Shown: piece by piece, positions 33,526-45,900 of the stretch | How the letters are laid out: each line of letters starts with the position of its first letter | Numbering within the stretch: position 1 is the stretch's first letter | Source: Brachionus plicatilis | Taxonomy: Eukaryota; Rotifera; Eurotatoria; Ploima; Brachionidae | NCBI GenBank assembly: GCA_010279815.1 | Contig: QEOQ01000552.1 | Coordinates: 957,704 to 1,021,703, forward strand | Direction of reading: 5' to 3' | DNA length: 64,000 nt | Made by a program: the position numbers and the translations under genes | The notes under the pieces: generated by a model | Told to the model about the DNA's origin: nothing | The model's input: the letters and a program-made list of their open reading frames with translations, nothing else | Databases searched by the model: none

Positions 33526-35218
33526 TAAAATCAAAAAATCTAAGTTTAAATTACTAAAAATAAACGATCTGTTTGCAAAATCTCCACTAGCTAAATTTTC
33601 AAAGTGCTTGTTGAAAAATGTAATTCTATTAATCTCAGCTAAATTTTTCAAAATTGTTTAAGTAAAAAAAAACTGGTTCAAATAAACGAAAAATAATTGT
33701 TACTCGGTAAACTAGATTACTTACCTTGTAATTTAATTTCAGGATGAAAGTTTCATTGTCTAAACTATCAAGGGTTTTATTTCATCGTAGCTAGAAATTA
33801 TCATTTTAAATTATTTATTAGTAAAAAGGTATTTCAACTCAGTGCTGGATATTTTAATGAAAAAAAGTTTTTTTTTTTAATTTTGTCTAGCAAGAAATCA
33901 GGCAAAAAATAAAAAGTTCAATTTATTTCAGTTTTTTACTAAAATACAAATTTTCTTTGGTTAAGAGGGATCACGATCTTCAGGTTAGATACTTCTCATT
34001 AAAAGAATCAGTTATTCGATTTTTATTTTAAGATTTTTTTTATATTTTATATATTCTTTTGTTTTAATTAAATACAATTTTTTTTATTTAGTTTTAAATA
34101 TTCTAGCATGGTACCTTAATCTTAAATTTAGTTTTTTCAAAAGTGGTCATCAATTTTTGGTTTTCATAAATCTTAAATAAAAATAAAAACTACTCTCTTA
34201 AAAAAATTTGCAAAAAAAGACGATTGTCAAAGTAGAATAATCTTATTTTATTTTAATCCATCGATAAATTTTGATGCATTTATCATGTACCCTAAAAAAT
34301 CTAACCAAAAACTTATAAAATATTTGAATTACCCAAACTAAACAACAAAACCATAATTATTACAAAATTTGAAAACAAATAAAGGAATAAGTGGATCTAT
34401 AATAATTCCAAATAAATAGTAGATAAAATAGAAGTTAAATTTTTAATTTCATTTTTTTACTGTAAATATAATAATTTATTTTGCTAATTCACAAAAAAAA
34501 ATTTACATGCATTAAAAATTTGTTTAACATACGAAAAATTATTCAATATTTAAAATATTCTGTCACCTATGCTCTAATAAGCAATTATAAAATAAATGAA
34601 TTTGAAAGTGATTAAGAATTTAAATTTGATTCTGATCAATTTATGATCAATAAATTGTTGGTAAAGTTGAATAAAGCTAAAAGGCAATTTAGGGCACATT
34701 CAAAAAAATAAAAATTTAAATTTTTTTTGAAATATATTGTGGCAGTCCGCAATTAAGACTTAAATGACCTAAATCGATTTTACCTTTAAAAATATCGGTT
34801 TCAAAAAAGAAGCGTGGTTGGAAACCCAAAGCAATAGAATATAAACTCTAGAATTAAAAAACAACATTTATAAATTAAAAGATAAATTAAACTATTAGAA
34901 TGAACTTTTTTATTAAATGATATGTTATAAAACATAAATGTTTTTTGTTTAATAGCATATTTTTTGGTGAAAAAAATATTAATCCAAAAATTTTTTAGCA
35001 GTAAAAAACTTATTATTATTTCAAGATGAATATTTAGTTATAGAACATTAGCTCTGCTTATTTTTAAATAATAAAATATTTATTACTAAGTAATGGTAAA
35101 TAAATTTTCCTAAAAACTAGCAATTCACATCCCACAATTTGAATTTGAATAAAAAGCTAAATCAGATATTTAAATATCATTCATTTGATCCTACATATTA
35201 GTTTGGGAACAAAATAAA
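33526..35218. other. Upstream flank of the first LRR gene
   Basis: AT-rich, no coding frame. It should include the promoter of the gene starting at 35219, but no core element can be chosen with confidence. Confidence 0.4.
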
Positions 35219-38200
35219 ATGCTTATTTTTGAAATATTAATGAGTATTTGCGTTTTTAATCTTTCTTTAGCTTTATTTTCGTGTCCATTTCAAACATGCC
35301 AAACAGTATTAACAGACAGTTCGTGTCGCATTGACTGCCAGCTGCCAGGAGGCCAATTTCCAATTTTAGGCAATCAAACTATCAAATCAGTATCCCAGAT
35401 GATTTTAGCCAATGTAAGCTTTATACCAGATGATTCATTTGCAGACTTGGACATCACTGAATTGAAAATAGATGGCAGTAATTTACACAAAATTTCTGAC
35501 AATGCTTTCCGCAAAAACAAAAAAATTCGACGACTTTTAATGTCGGGGTTGAAGTCACCAAATGTGATTGCCGACAATAGCCTTAAGCATTTAGAAAATT
35601 CCACTAAAAGTCTTACATTAAGCAATAATCGTTTGGATTCCGAGAGTTTGAATCAGCATTTAAAAAAATTTAAATTTCTGAGAAAAATGCAATACTTGAA
35701 CCTGCGCAATAACAAATTGTACAGAATCAATTCAGATTTGAGCGATTTTGCCAATTTGGATTACCTAGACCTTATGAACAATTCAATTTTTGACTTAAAC
35801 ATCACAGCCAACTTGACCAATCTGCAATTGTCCCACAACAACATGATAGAACTGACAAGAAATATGTTCAATAATATGAAGTTTTTAACTTGTTTAAACT
35901 TAAGTAGCAATTTAGTGGAAGTGCTTGGCACTGGCGTTTTTGCCGATTTAAAGCAATTGAACGAACTCTATTTAAAAGATAACCGAATACAGCTCATTGA
36001 ACCGGACTGGATCAATCCAAATAATAGCCTTAAAATGTTGGATTTGTCAAATAATTTGATAGAAAATTTTTCCATTAAAAATTTTATTAATTTAAAATAT
36101 TTGAATTTAAGTAGAAATAAAATAAAATTTATTTCGGATATTGGGCCGGCGATTAAGCTTTTATCGCTGGATATTTCCGGTAATTTATTTGAATCAGTGC
36201 CTGTAGAGCTAAGCCAGAATAGTGAAGTGATAAATTTGTCGCGGAATCGAATGAAAAATTTGCATTTTCTAAAAAATATGAACTGTTCTAATTTAAAGTA
36301 TTTGGATGTTTCGCACAATCTAATTGAGTCGATTTTTCCTCAAGATTTTCAAGGGTGCAAATCACTTAAAAATTTAAATCTATCCAACAACCAGATTCGC
36401 ATAATGGAATTTCCCTATTTGGAAAAATTAACCCTCTTGGATGTTCAAAGCAATCATTTGGTTTATCTGAATAGAGCAACTTTGATTAATTTGCCAAATT
36501 TGGAAAAATTTTACGCTTCTAATAACAAAATATTGGTCTTGGACTCATCGAGCTTTAACAACAACTCACGGTTGATTGAACTTCACTTAAATCGCAACCA
36601 TTTATCCAAAATTCCTAACATTTCAAAATTATTCAGACTGGAAGTTCTCAATTTGGAAAATCAAAACGGAATGCTTTCCGAGCTGACCAATTATGCATTC
36701 GAAAAAGAACCCAGTAGCCGAGAAACATCACAATGTTTGCTCATCAACCTAGCCAGAAACAAAATATCCAAATTCGAAGACAAAATATTCTGCACTCGCT
36801 TCCAAAATGTAATAGATCTCAAACGAGCTACTCTAATCTTGGACAGTGTTGATTCCATGAACAAGTGCATACTTAAACAATTAAGTCTAGTTGAAACTGT
36901 CATTTACGCAAACAATGACCAAAAGTGTTCGATGATTCAGAACAGAATTTCAAATCCGGACGGCCACTTGAACATAGGTTGTGACATAAAAAGCCTTACC
37001 ACTGAATGCTTTGATCAGCGCTACAGATGTCATTATTTAAGCGACTTTGGCAAAAAAAATTTCACCACTTGGTTATCTGGCGACCAGCATTTGTACTCAT
37101 TTGATAACTTATATGAAACATGTGATTTGGAAGGAGAGCATTTGTGCTTGGCTTTGGACGAGCTGAACATTTACTGCTATTTTGACAATCAGAATGGAAC
37201 TTTTCAAATGACAAAAATAAAAGTGGTGTATGACACTGGTTCAAAAAATTATGTCTATACAGCGGACAAGAATTCTTTTTCACAAGGATTTAATGGAATT
37301 TATGACAGACTTAAAAAATTTCAAGTTGAGTTTTATATTTTTCCACCCGATCACCGAGTTATTTTAGACAGAATGAAAAATATTGAAATTAGTATCTTAA
37401 AAGATAAATTTTATACTCTTTTGGTAAGGACAAGCCAGGAAAATTTTAAAAAAGCAAAAGGAATTTTAAAAATCGGTTGCCTAAACAAATCGGAGAGAGG
37501 GGGTGCAAAATTTCGTCTAATGGGTGCTAAAGAAAAACAAAATGTTTTTAAGATAGCTACAAATTTGGGTATTGATTATAGAGGTGAAAAATTTTTTGCC
37601 GATTTAAATGATGAACGAGAAATTTTATTAACTGATTATTCAAAGGAATTCACAGAATATTTGCACAATGCGACTACTCTGGCAGAAATTTCTAAGACTA
37701 GCTCTTTGTCAGGAGGAGTAAATTTAAAAATTCCCGTAAAACTTATTGAAAAATTAAAATGCTCAAAAATTAGAATTGAAAATTTTAATGCAAGTTTAGA
37801 AAATTTGAATGAAAATGAGCTTGAAATTTTAAATATGTTAAATCAACATTGGCACAATATATCCTATTTAAATTTGTTAGTCACAGATTTATTAGCAGAA
37901 GAATGTTTTTTGGTGAGTCAAGATAGCAGATTTATTTATTTGGATGAAAAAAAATTAAAGTGTTTTGGAATAGATGGTGATTTAAGTAAACATTTTTGTT
38001 TAAGAGTAAAAAAAAAATTCAAAAATGCGTCAACGACTGAAACTATTGAGACAACTGAGGATAGCAGTATTTCCTTAAATGATCAATTATTAGAAACAAC
38101 TGTAAAATCTGCACTAGGAAATAGTAGACGTTCAAGGAGACCAAATTTTATGCTGCAAATGGCAAATCCAGCACAAAGTTTTGAAGAAAGCACAAAAATG

Positions 38201-38467
38201 TATTTGAATGAAGACTTAACAACAAATTATCTTACCAACAGTAGCACGACTGAGCAGAGCAGCTTGACTTTTGATCTTAATACAAAATTAGTTTCAACTG
38301 GAACATCGAATTTAGCGAAAAGTTCAACTAAAAGAGAGCGTGTTGTCAAAAATCCTATTTGGACGACATATTCTTCGACTTCTTCCTATCTATGTTCCGC
38401 TGCAGAAAAGATGAAATTATCAAAATTTACTCTGATCGTATTTATTTTAATAATTTTAAATAGATGA
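35219..38467 (+). CDS. Secreted/surface leucine-rich-repeat protein, 1082 aa
   Basis: Single-exon frame of 1082 residues. An N-terminal signal peptide (LMSICVFNLSLALFSC) is followed by a cysteine-rich cap (CPFQTC, SSCRIDCQLPGGQFP). About 15 leucine-rich repeats then run from residue 75 to 490, for example LKYLDVSHNLIESI, LKNLNLSNNQIRIM and LIELHLNRNHLSKI. The central and C-terminal half (about 520-900) has scattered cysteines (CDIKSLTTECF, YRCHYL) and no family I recognise. A Ser/Thr-rich stalk leads to a hydrophobic C-terminus ending LSKFTLIVFILIILNR, which fits a GPI-anchor signal or a tail membrane helix. It is probably an adhesion or recognition protein of the cell surface. It is related to the gene at 48997: same cap, signal peptide and terminal anchor. 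Confidence 0.85.
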   Translation: MLIFEILMSICVFNLSLALFSCPFQTCQTVLTDSSCRIDCQLPGGQFPILGNQTIKSVSQMILANVSFIPDDSFADLDITELKIDGSNLHKISDNAFRKNKKIRRLLMSGLKSPNVIADNSLKHLENSTKSLTLSNNRLDSESLNQHLKKFKFLRKMQYLNLRNNKLYRINSDLSDFANLDYLDLMNNSIFDLNITANLTNLQLSHNNMIELTRNMFNNMKFLTCLNLSSNLVEVLGTGVFADLKQLNELYLKDNRIQLIEPDWINPNNSLKMLDLSNNLIENFSIKNFINLKYLNLSRNKIKFISDIGPAIKLLSLDISGNLFESVPVELSQNSEVINLSRNRMKNLHFLKNMNCSNLKYLDVSHNLIESIFPQDFQGCKSLKNLNLSNNQIRIMEFPYLEKLTLLDVQSNHLVYLNRATLINLPNLEKFYASNNKILVLDSSSFNNNSRLIELHLNRNHLSKIPNISKLFRLEVLNLENQNGMLSELTNYAFEKEPSSRETSQCLLINLARNKISKFEDKIFCTRFQNVIDLKRATLILDSVDSMNKCILKQLSLVETVIYANNDQKCSMIQNRISNPDGHLNIGCDIKSLTTECFDQRYRCHYLSDFGKKNFTTWLSGDQHLYSFDNLYETCDLEGEHLCLALDELNIYCYFDNQNGTFQMTKIKVVYDTGSKNYVYTADKNSFSQGFNGIYDRLKKFQVEFYIFPPDHRVILDRMKNIEISILKDKFYTLLVRTSQENFKKAKGILKIGCLNKSERGGAKFRLMGAKEKQNVFKIATNLGIDYRGEKFFADLNDEREILLTDYSKEFTEYLHNATTLAEISKTSSLSGGVNLKIPVKLIEKLKCSKIRIENFNASLENLNENELEILNMLNQHWHNISYLNLLVTDLLAEECFLVSQDSRFIYLDEKKLKCFGIDGDLSKHFCLRVKKKFKNASTTETIETTEDSSISLNDQLLETTVKSALGNSRRSRRPNFMLQMANPAQSFEESTKMYLNEDLTTNYLTNSSTTEQSSLTFDLNTKLVSTGTSNLAKSSTKRERVVKNPIWTTYSSTSSYLCSAAEKMKLSKFTLIVFILIILNR

Positions 38468-39931
38468 GAAAATAATTGAATTAGGATTAACTTAATTAAG
38501 TGGATTTAAATTAGATGTTTTTTTTATATAAAATAAATTTTTATAATGTTTGAACAAAAAATACATTTAAAGTTTTGGATTCATTTTTTGACAAAAAAAT
38601 ATTTAAAAGCATATTTTATATATTCTTTAATTTCGTCTTATATACTCGACAGAGTCAAGAGACATTTATTTATAGTTATCCTTTGTACATTTTCATAGCT
38701 TAAATAAATTATTTTTTAAATTTTGAAAAATTATTTTAAAATAAATTTTTATTTTTTTTATTAAGTATATTTTCTGTGAAAAAAAAAACAATATAATACA
38801 TAAAAAAAGATTATAATTATCAAAAATGTAGTAGTCTATTCGCTCTTATTCGTATTTTTTCACATGGCATTAAATTAAATAATTTACGCGAATTAAGTGG
38901 CCAGGGTGTAAAAAGCTAAAAAAATTAATTTCTAAATTTAGTGCTTGTAAAATAAGTAATTTACTGAATTTTCATTTTTTTTACAAAATAAATTTTCAAA
39001 CCAGATAAAACATAATACAATTTTTAGATGGATCTAAATAAATACGATTAAGGCTTTAATTTCAAGTTATCAAGCTTTCACATTGTTCATGTTCTTTATT
39101 TTAATTCTGTTTTCAACTTCATTTTGAATTAAATTGGAGCTAAATTTAAAAAATATAATTATTTGAATAAACAGGTCTTTCGGATTTGACTAATAAATTG
39201 AAAACATAAATGAAATTTATTAAAAATTTTCTCGGACTCTTGAACAAGTATTATCCAAAATAGTTTAATATTTTTAAAAGTCTCGATTGATTAATATTGG
39301 TTTGATAAAACTTTTGGTTTTTTAAATCATGGACAAAAGATCAACGACTTTATACTCGAAAATTAAATTTGTAATAAAAAATTGGTTTTTGCCAATTAAA
39401 ACCAAATAAATTCGGAATAAAACTTTACGACAGATTAGTCTGGAAATAGAAAACATTAATTAAAAATATAATTCAAATAAATTTTATTAAAAAAGGTTTT
39501 TCATTATTTTTAGGCAAGTTGAAGTCTTCTATTAATTTCTATTACTATTCAAAATTTTCTTTAAAATTTAACAGAAAAAGATAAATTATATATTTTCGAT
39601 TAAAGCCTACAGAAACTCTGCAGCACTTTCCATTTCCATTTATTAAATGGCGTTCAAAATGCAAAGTTTTGCATATTTTTGCAGACTTTAATCATAGAAT
39701 AGGCACCCAAAATTGATTCTTTTAAATTTTTCAGACCTAATGTTTTTATATCTATAAAAAAAATTCAAGAAAAATTGAACCATAAGTAAGAATAAAAATA
39801 AAAATGAAAAAGATTCAATTTGCCCAATTTATTTATTACAATTTTAATTGCAAAAATAAACAATTAAAATACATGTATTTTGTTAATATTTATACAAAAA
39901 AATTTATAAAATCTGCAAAAAAAAAGGTTTA
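38468..39931. other. Intergenic between convergent genes
   Basis: The 3' flanks of the LRR gene (plus) and the GANP-like gene (minus). It holds one copy of a dispersed repeat at 39025-39300. No coding frame. Confidence 0.5.
39025..39300 (+). repeat. Dispersed repeat, also at 47450-47850
   Basis: Shares the blocks atggatctaaata, agctttcacatt, ttccaacttcat-type, aattatttgaa, aacaggtctttc and gactcttgaacaagtatt, in the same order, with the segment at 47450-47850. Family unknown. Confidence 0.65.
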
Positions 39932-42900
39932 CTATTTCCATAAAATTTTTTTAAGCTTTTGATTGAATTTATCATTGCTCAGCTTTTCGTCATTTAGTTC
40001 TCTCATAAAGTGGTCAAAAGACGAAGCGATCGGATTATTAAACTCGTCCTCTTTTTGAGGCGAGACAAAATCAGCTAATTTGCTTTCAAATTTAGCAGTG
40101 CTTTCTTTTTCCTTCTGGAACTGAGAGAACAAATTTTCAAAATTTGTATCAATTGGCTTCAATTTATCTTCCACAATATTCTGAACTTTTTCATTAATCA
40201 GCATCAGGCGCTTCGGACTTTTTTCCACTTTTTCCTTCTCAACAACAACGATCTTTTTTTCCGCGGATATTCTCCGCTTCATATTACCAAAACTGTACTT
40301 TCGATTAAGCTCCTCTTTTTCAACCCAATCAATGCTCCGAATCAAATCCGTATCAGCATAAACATAAACCTCCCCGACCAAATGCTCACAGTCACCCAAT
40401 TTCATCTTTTCATTTTCGATTTTAAATTCCACCAAAGTCCGATACTGTTCCGGTTTCTGATTATTTATTTCAACACTGAACAAATTCCACAATTTTTTGC
40501 TCAAAAATTCACTCAATTCTTCGCTGCCCCAAAATTTAAGCGAGCCTTGCTCGTTTGGAATAAATTCCAAAATAGGCCACACATCCTCACAATTTTTTTT
40601 CTTTAGCAATATGTCCATTAGGCGCCAATACCTCTGGGAAAATTCGTGTAAACACTGATCGATCATCAAATTTTTTGAATTGTCCAAAAATTTGATCACA
40701 GTTTCGTACAACAGATCTTTTAGGTTAACACTGTTTAAATTTGGCGACCGATTGGACTGGTCAGCTAGCACTTGACGCATCAGCTTCTCAAACATTTGGT
40801 CAATGGTGAAAAAATTTTTTTCTTCTAGTGGACAACAAAGTAGAGTTTGTTCCCGGTGTCCCAAAACTTTATTGATAAATTGAAGACTTTTCTCTCTCGA
40901 AAATAAAGAAATAAACAAAATGTGTTTAAAATTTTTTAGATTAACAACTTCGGGCTCATTTAAACTTTCAATGGTGTAAATAATTGAATTAGCCCTGACC
41001 AAGTCTTGGACCGAAGAATACTTTTTGAGACAAAATCTAATTCCGAATTCTCTCGGATCTAGTAGATTAATGGCAGTGTTTTCCATAATACAAGATTGGG
41101 AGTCAAAAAATTTATTCAAAATGTCATCTCTGCTACAAAACAAAACGGTTTTTATATTTACCTCTTGGACCGGCTTGGGTATATTGATTAAAATTTCGTC
41201 CGTATTATCATTTATAATGTTGAAATAATTTTCTAATAAAATGTTAAAAAAAATCTGATTTAAATTGATCCGTAGCGAGGATATGTGCTCAATAAAACTA
41301 CCACAATTCACTGTTTTGTTTAAGTTGAATTTTATAGAAGTTAGTTTGTCGAAATTTTTTGCTAAAAAAGCAGCATATTTGAGTAAAAAGCCAATTTTAG
41401 GGTTCAGCGATCTTCTGTGTTGATTTTGAAGAAGTTTAATGCTGAGTTTTAGTCTCCATTTTCGCAATAGAACCAGCTTTTGATTTTCTTTGACACTTGA
41501 TTTAATTTCCTGATAAAGGTCCGTATTTACGTTTAGAAAAAGCCGGGTTTCGTCGTAGATGGTGTTGTGAAGGGTCAAGAGCAAGTCTTCATTGAAAAGA
41601 CCATTTTCTGGATCGAAGTAAAGCCTTGTTGCCAATTTATCCAAAAAAAGCTCTTTGCTTATTTCGGTCGCAATTTGTTTGAGGATAATGTCAAATTGTC
41701 TCTGAAATACACCTGATATGATCTCGTCATAGATCATATTTTCGTAAGTTATCAATGTTTTAAAGTAGTTTGAGCAAAATTTGGACACAACTTGGTTTAA
41801 AATTTGCTCTCCAATCTCAACACTTATTCGGTTAAATGCTTCATTTTTGTATTTTAAATTTTGTTGATGAAGAATTTCTTCGATAAGACAATTTTGAATA
41901 TTTTCCTTTACAATTAAGTTCAAATATAAATCCGAAAGTTCCATGGATATTTTGGAATAGCTTGAAATAAAGTCTCTAATTAGAGTTTTGATTGTTTGGT
42001 CAATTATTTCCGAATTTATGTCTTCGGCAATTTTGTTCATGTCAACAACAATTTTGGGTGGCATTACTGGCGGGGCAGGTGTTGGGACTGGCAAGCTTGG
42101 TGTTGTTTTTTTTTTTATTAAAGTTTCGAATAAATTTTCAGTCTTTGGTTTGGTGGTGGCAAGACTGGAAAATAAATTCTGGGATTTTTTCTGTTGATCG
42201 GGCTCTTCGGTTTTAAGATCTTGTCCAAAGATTGCTTTTGGACGCTCTTGTTTCTTAATCTCAAGTGATGGTCTCGAAAAAAATTTGTTAGTCTGCGTAT
42301 TTTGTAGTGGTTTTAAGACCGATTGGTGTTCTTTTGCTTTTCGAAATTCCTCTAAATAATAATCCATCTCGTTGCTTATAAAATTTCCTTGGTCATCAAA
42401 ACTGGAAGTTATTATTTGTTCGGGTGACAGGAATTTTGAAGATTTGACCTGGTCTATTTCCACGCCACTGATGATTACTGCCAGTCGATCACAATTGTTA
42501 AGATCATTGCTATAAAAGTGATCAATGTAAAATTTGTTCTCGACAATTTTAGAGCGACGAAGTCTCAAAGTATCTTTGTCGGTATTATTTAGAATAAAAA
42601 TAGATAGGTTTTTAAAAGAAGGCATCCGAAACGATTGACCGTCATCAGTGACCTCTAGACCAAACATATTTGCATACATATAAGCCTCTTCGGTATCGTT
42701 AAAGCCTTAAATAATGATAAATTTAAAATTTTTTTAAAAAATTCATTTTGCCAAAAATAAAACTAATCTGTCTAGCTGAGGTTGTTCAGATTTAATGAAA
42801 CCTTTGGAAAAAATATTTGATTTTTTTTTTAATCTTCAAGTTCTGGTTAAGTTTTTATCAGAAAAGAAATCCATAATTTCATTTAAACAAAGCCTTCCTT

Positions 42901-45900
42901 TGAAAAAAATATTGATATAATCCTGCTAATTCAATCACGTGGTTATTAGTTTAATTTATATTTAAAAAACGTTTCAACACACTTAAAAATCATTTCAGCA
43001 CATCATTAAAAATCTTACAAACACATTTTACTTAAAAAGACCCTTAGCATATTTTTTTTGCAATTCTAAGTCAATCTAAAAAATACTCTTTAAAAAATAT
43101 TTTATTGTGGGTTGTTCAGACTTGTAATTATTTAATAAAATATTTTATTTATTTATTTGTTAATATCTTAATAAATTTTTTAAGGAAATAAATTAATAAG
43201 TGAGGTCAATGGCTACAAATCTTATACTCCAAAATATATTTGCAGCCACATTCAAGCGCAATTACATCTTACTCATCAAGATTTTCAGGGGCCAAATTTT
43301 TCCACCTTATAAAATTCATATTTAACCAATTTTTCCAAAAAAAAGTTAAAAATTTATTAGTCAAATTTGTTTGAGTGTGAAGAAAAGTGATCTAGGGATG
43401 TTATTATTATTATGTTTGTTTTAAATGTGTTGAAAAATATTTTGTAAATTCTTTAACAATTATTTAATTTTTAAGTAAAATTTTAAGGTCAATTATTAGA
43501 ATTTATTTTTATTTATGCTTTTATTTTATTTTGAAGGAGCTTTAGCTCGGCACAGATAAAACAAATAAAAAAATCGGATCCTTTTTTTATGAATTCGGTG
43601 AAGCATTATGTGAATTTAGATTCAAGAGCTGAATTAAGCTGATTCATTGAATTTGTTAGGATGTAATTCACTAAAAAAAAATTTTGAAATTAAAAACTTG
43701 AATTTTTTTCAATATTTGAACTTTTTTTTGTAATAAAATTTATAATTATCTCTTTATTTTCATCCTTATTTATAATACTTTCGATCTGGTAAAATCACAG
43801 AACAATTGATTGAAAATTTATTTAAAATCTGAAATTGATTTTCAAACTAAATCTATATTCAACATAAGAGTAATCTATAATCAGACAAAAAATAATGGTC
43901 TGCTTAAAACCTAATTTGTGACCATTTATATATCTGTGATCACGTAATTAAATTAAAAAGATCATAGTTAAGTGATCATAATGATTTTATTAATCAAATT
44001 TGTAATCATTAAAAAATTACAAAAATCAAAACGAAATTTAACTATTTCAAAAAAATAAAAAAACAAAACTTTGTCTTTTCTGTAAGCTTGTAAATGCAAA
44101 ATCTATCTATCTCTCTTGAAAGATTTCATGCCGATTTAGCTAAGCTTTGATATAGTAGTTTTTTTAATTTTTTTATCAAAATAATGGTTCTAAAATTTGA
44201 TTGAAAAGATACGTTAGCGACTAAATATTATTTTTTCTTTATATTTTTGATAATGTTGAGTCATTTAAAAAGATTTTTCCAATATTTAGACCTTAATAAA
44301 CAGTTAAAATGAATCTATATTAAATTTAATAACAAATTGTTTAATTTAATTTGATTTAATGAAGCAATTTGCAAACATATACAAAAGATATATAAATCGA
44401 ATACCATCTTGTAGAGCAAAAAATTCTCTACTAGAAAATAATTTTTTTTCTTCCAAAAATAAATAAATTAAAAATCAAAATTTTGAAAAATTAAAACTTA
44501 CAATTTGTTCAAAATTTTCTCTAGTTTCAGAATTTGTTTATCTCATTTGGGGCCAGGGGGTCCTCTGGAACTAGATACAAAAAAAAACAAAAAAAATGGG
44601 TAAAATTTCGGTTTTTTTTGAAAAAATCTCGAGTTTTCACCATATTAACTTTTAATATAATTAGGCAGGTTTACAATAAATTTTTTTTTGGAAGAAAAAA
44701 AAATTATTTTCTTATAGAAAATTTTTTGCTCTACAAGATGGTGTGTGATTTATATATCTATTGTATATGTTTGCAAACGATATTCTCATTGGACCGAAGC
44801 ATACTTTTGACAATTAAAAAACTCTTTAAGCCGCTGTAGCGGAAAAAATTTTTATTTTTCTTTTTAAATAAAGTCAATTCAAAGTCAAGTCAAGTCAGAC
44901 TTTGAGAAAAAAAAATTTAAAGTCTAGTTTAAAATTTAAAATAACTTAAAAAAGAATTAGAAATGACTTAAATTTTTGACTTACGCACAAGTCTGATCAG
45001 CATCACTGACTACTAGGCATCCTTCCCTTGCTTTTATCATATGGGAAGATTTTAATTTATTTTTAAATTTTACAAAATACTTCAACAAACCAATAGTAAC
45101 TAAAAAAAATATCTATTTCAAAAAAAAGTAATATTTTTTATCTCCATTTGAACTATTATTATTATTTCTATCCAAATCAGCCCATATCCTTTATTTGACC
45201 TGTTGTTCGAGTATTTTCGGAAAAAAAATTCGGGTCTTGCATGTTATGTGATCAGTGACTTTATGTCGATTTGGTGACCAGGTATTTTTTCTGACTGGTC
45301 ACATATTCACTGGCAATATTGTTATTAAAATAATGAATTTTTTTAGAAAAATTTATTATTTAAGTGACCAATTATTAAATTTATCTGACAAGTTTTTTTA
45401 TTTACGTGACCAATTTATATATTAATTTAAAATTATAAAAATTCAATAAAAAAAATTATTTATGAATTTTTGCTATGTGTTGCTTTACACCACGCTCATT
45501 TTTCATTAATTTCCCGCACTCTGGGCAAGCTATTGGGTTTTTATGTTTACTAAGAACTTTTTTTACAGCAGACTGTGTCGCTTCAGAAGCAATTGGAGCT
45601 TCTGATGCAATTTTTGAAAACTTTTCTAATTTTTTTTTGTTGGATTTAAACTAAGCTTGCAAATGGATGCACTAACCTCTTCAAAATCTGATTCACAATT
45701 TTCTTCATGATCTGAATCGGTGCCAAAAGGAATGTATGTGACCAATTACAAAATTTTCGTGACCAAATATTTATTTAGGGGACCACGTTAAAATTATGTA
45801 TAAATATTTTTACCAAATAAATAATTTTGCCTGATCACATATTAGGTGACCAGTGAATATGTGACCAGTCAGAAAAAATACCTGGTCACCAAATCGACAT

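Noticed and set aside
44534..44839. 101-codon plus-strand frame in the GANP intron
   Set aside because: Runs through an inverted-repeat element and consists mostly of Lys/Phe/Ile/Tyr; opposite in orientation to the host gene and without domain.
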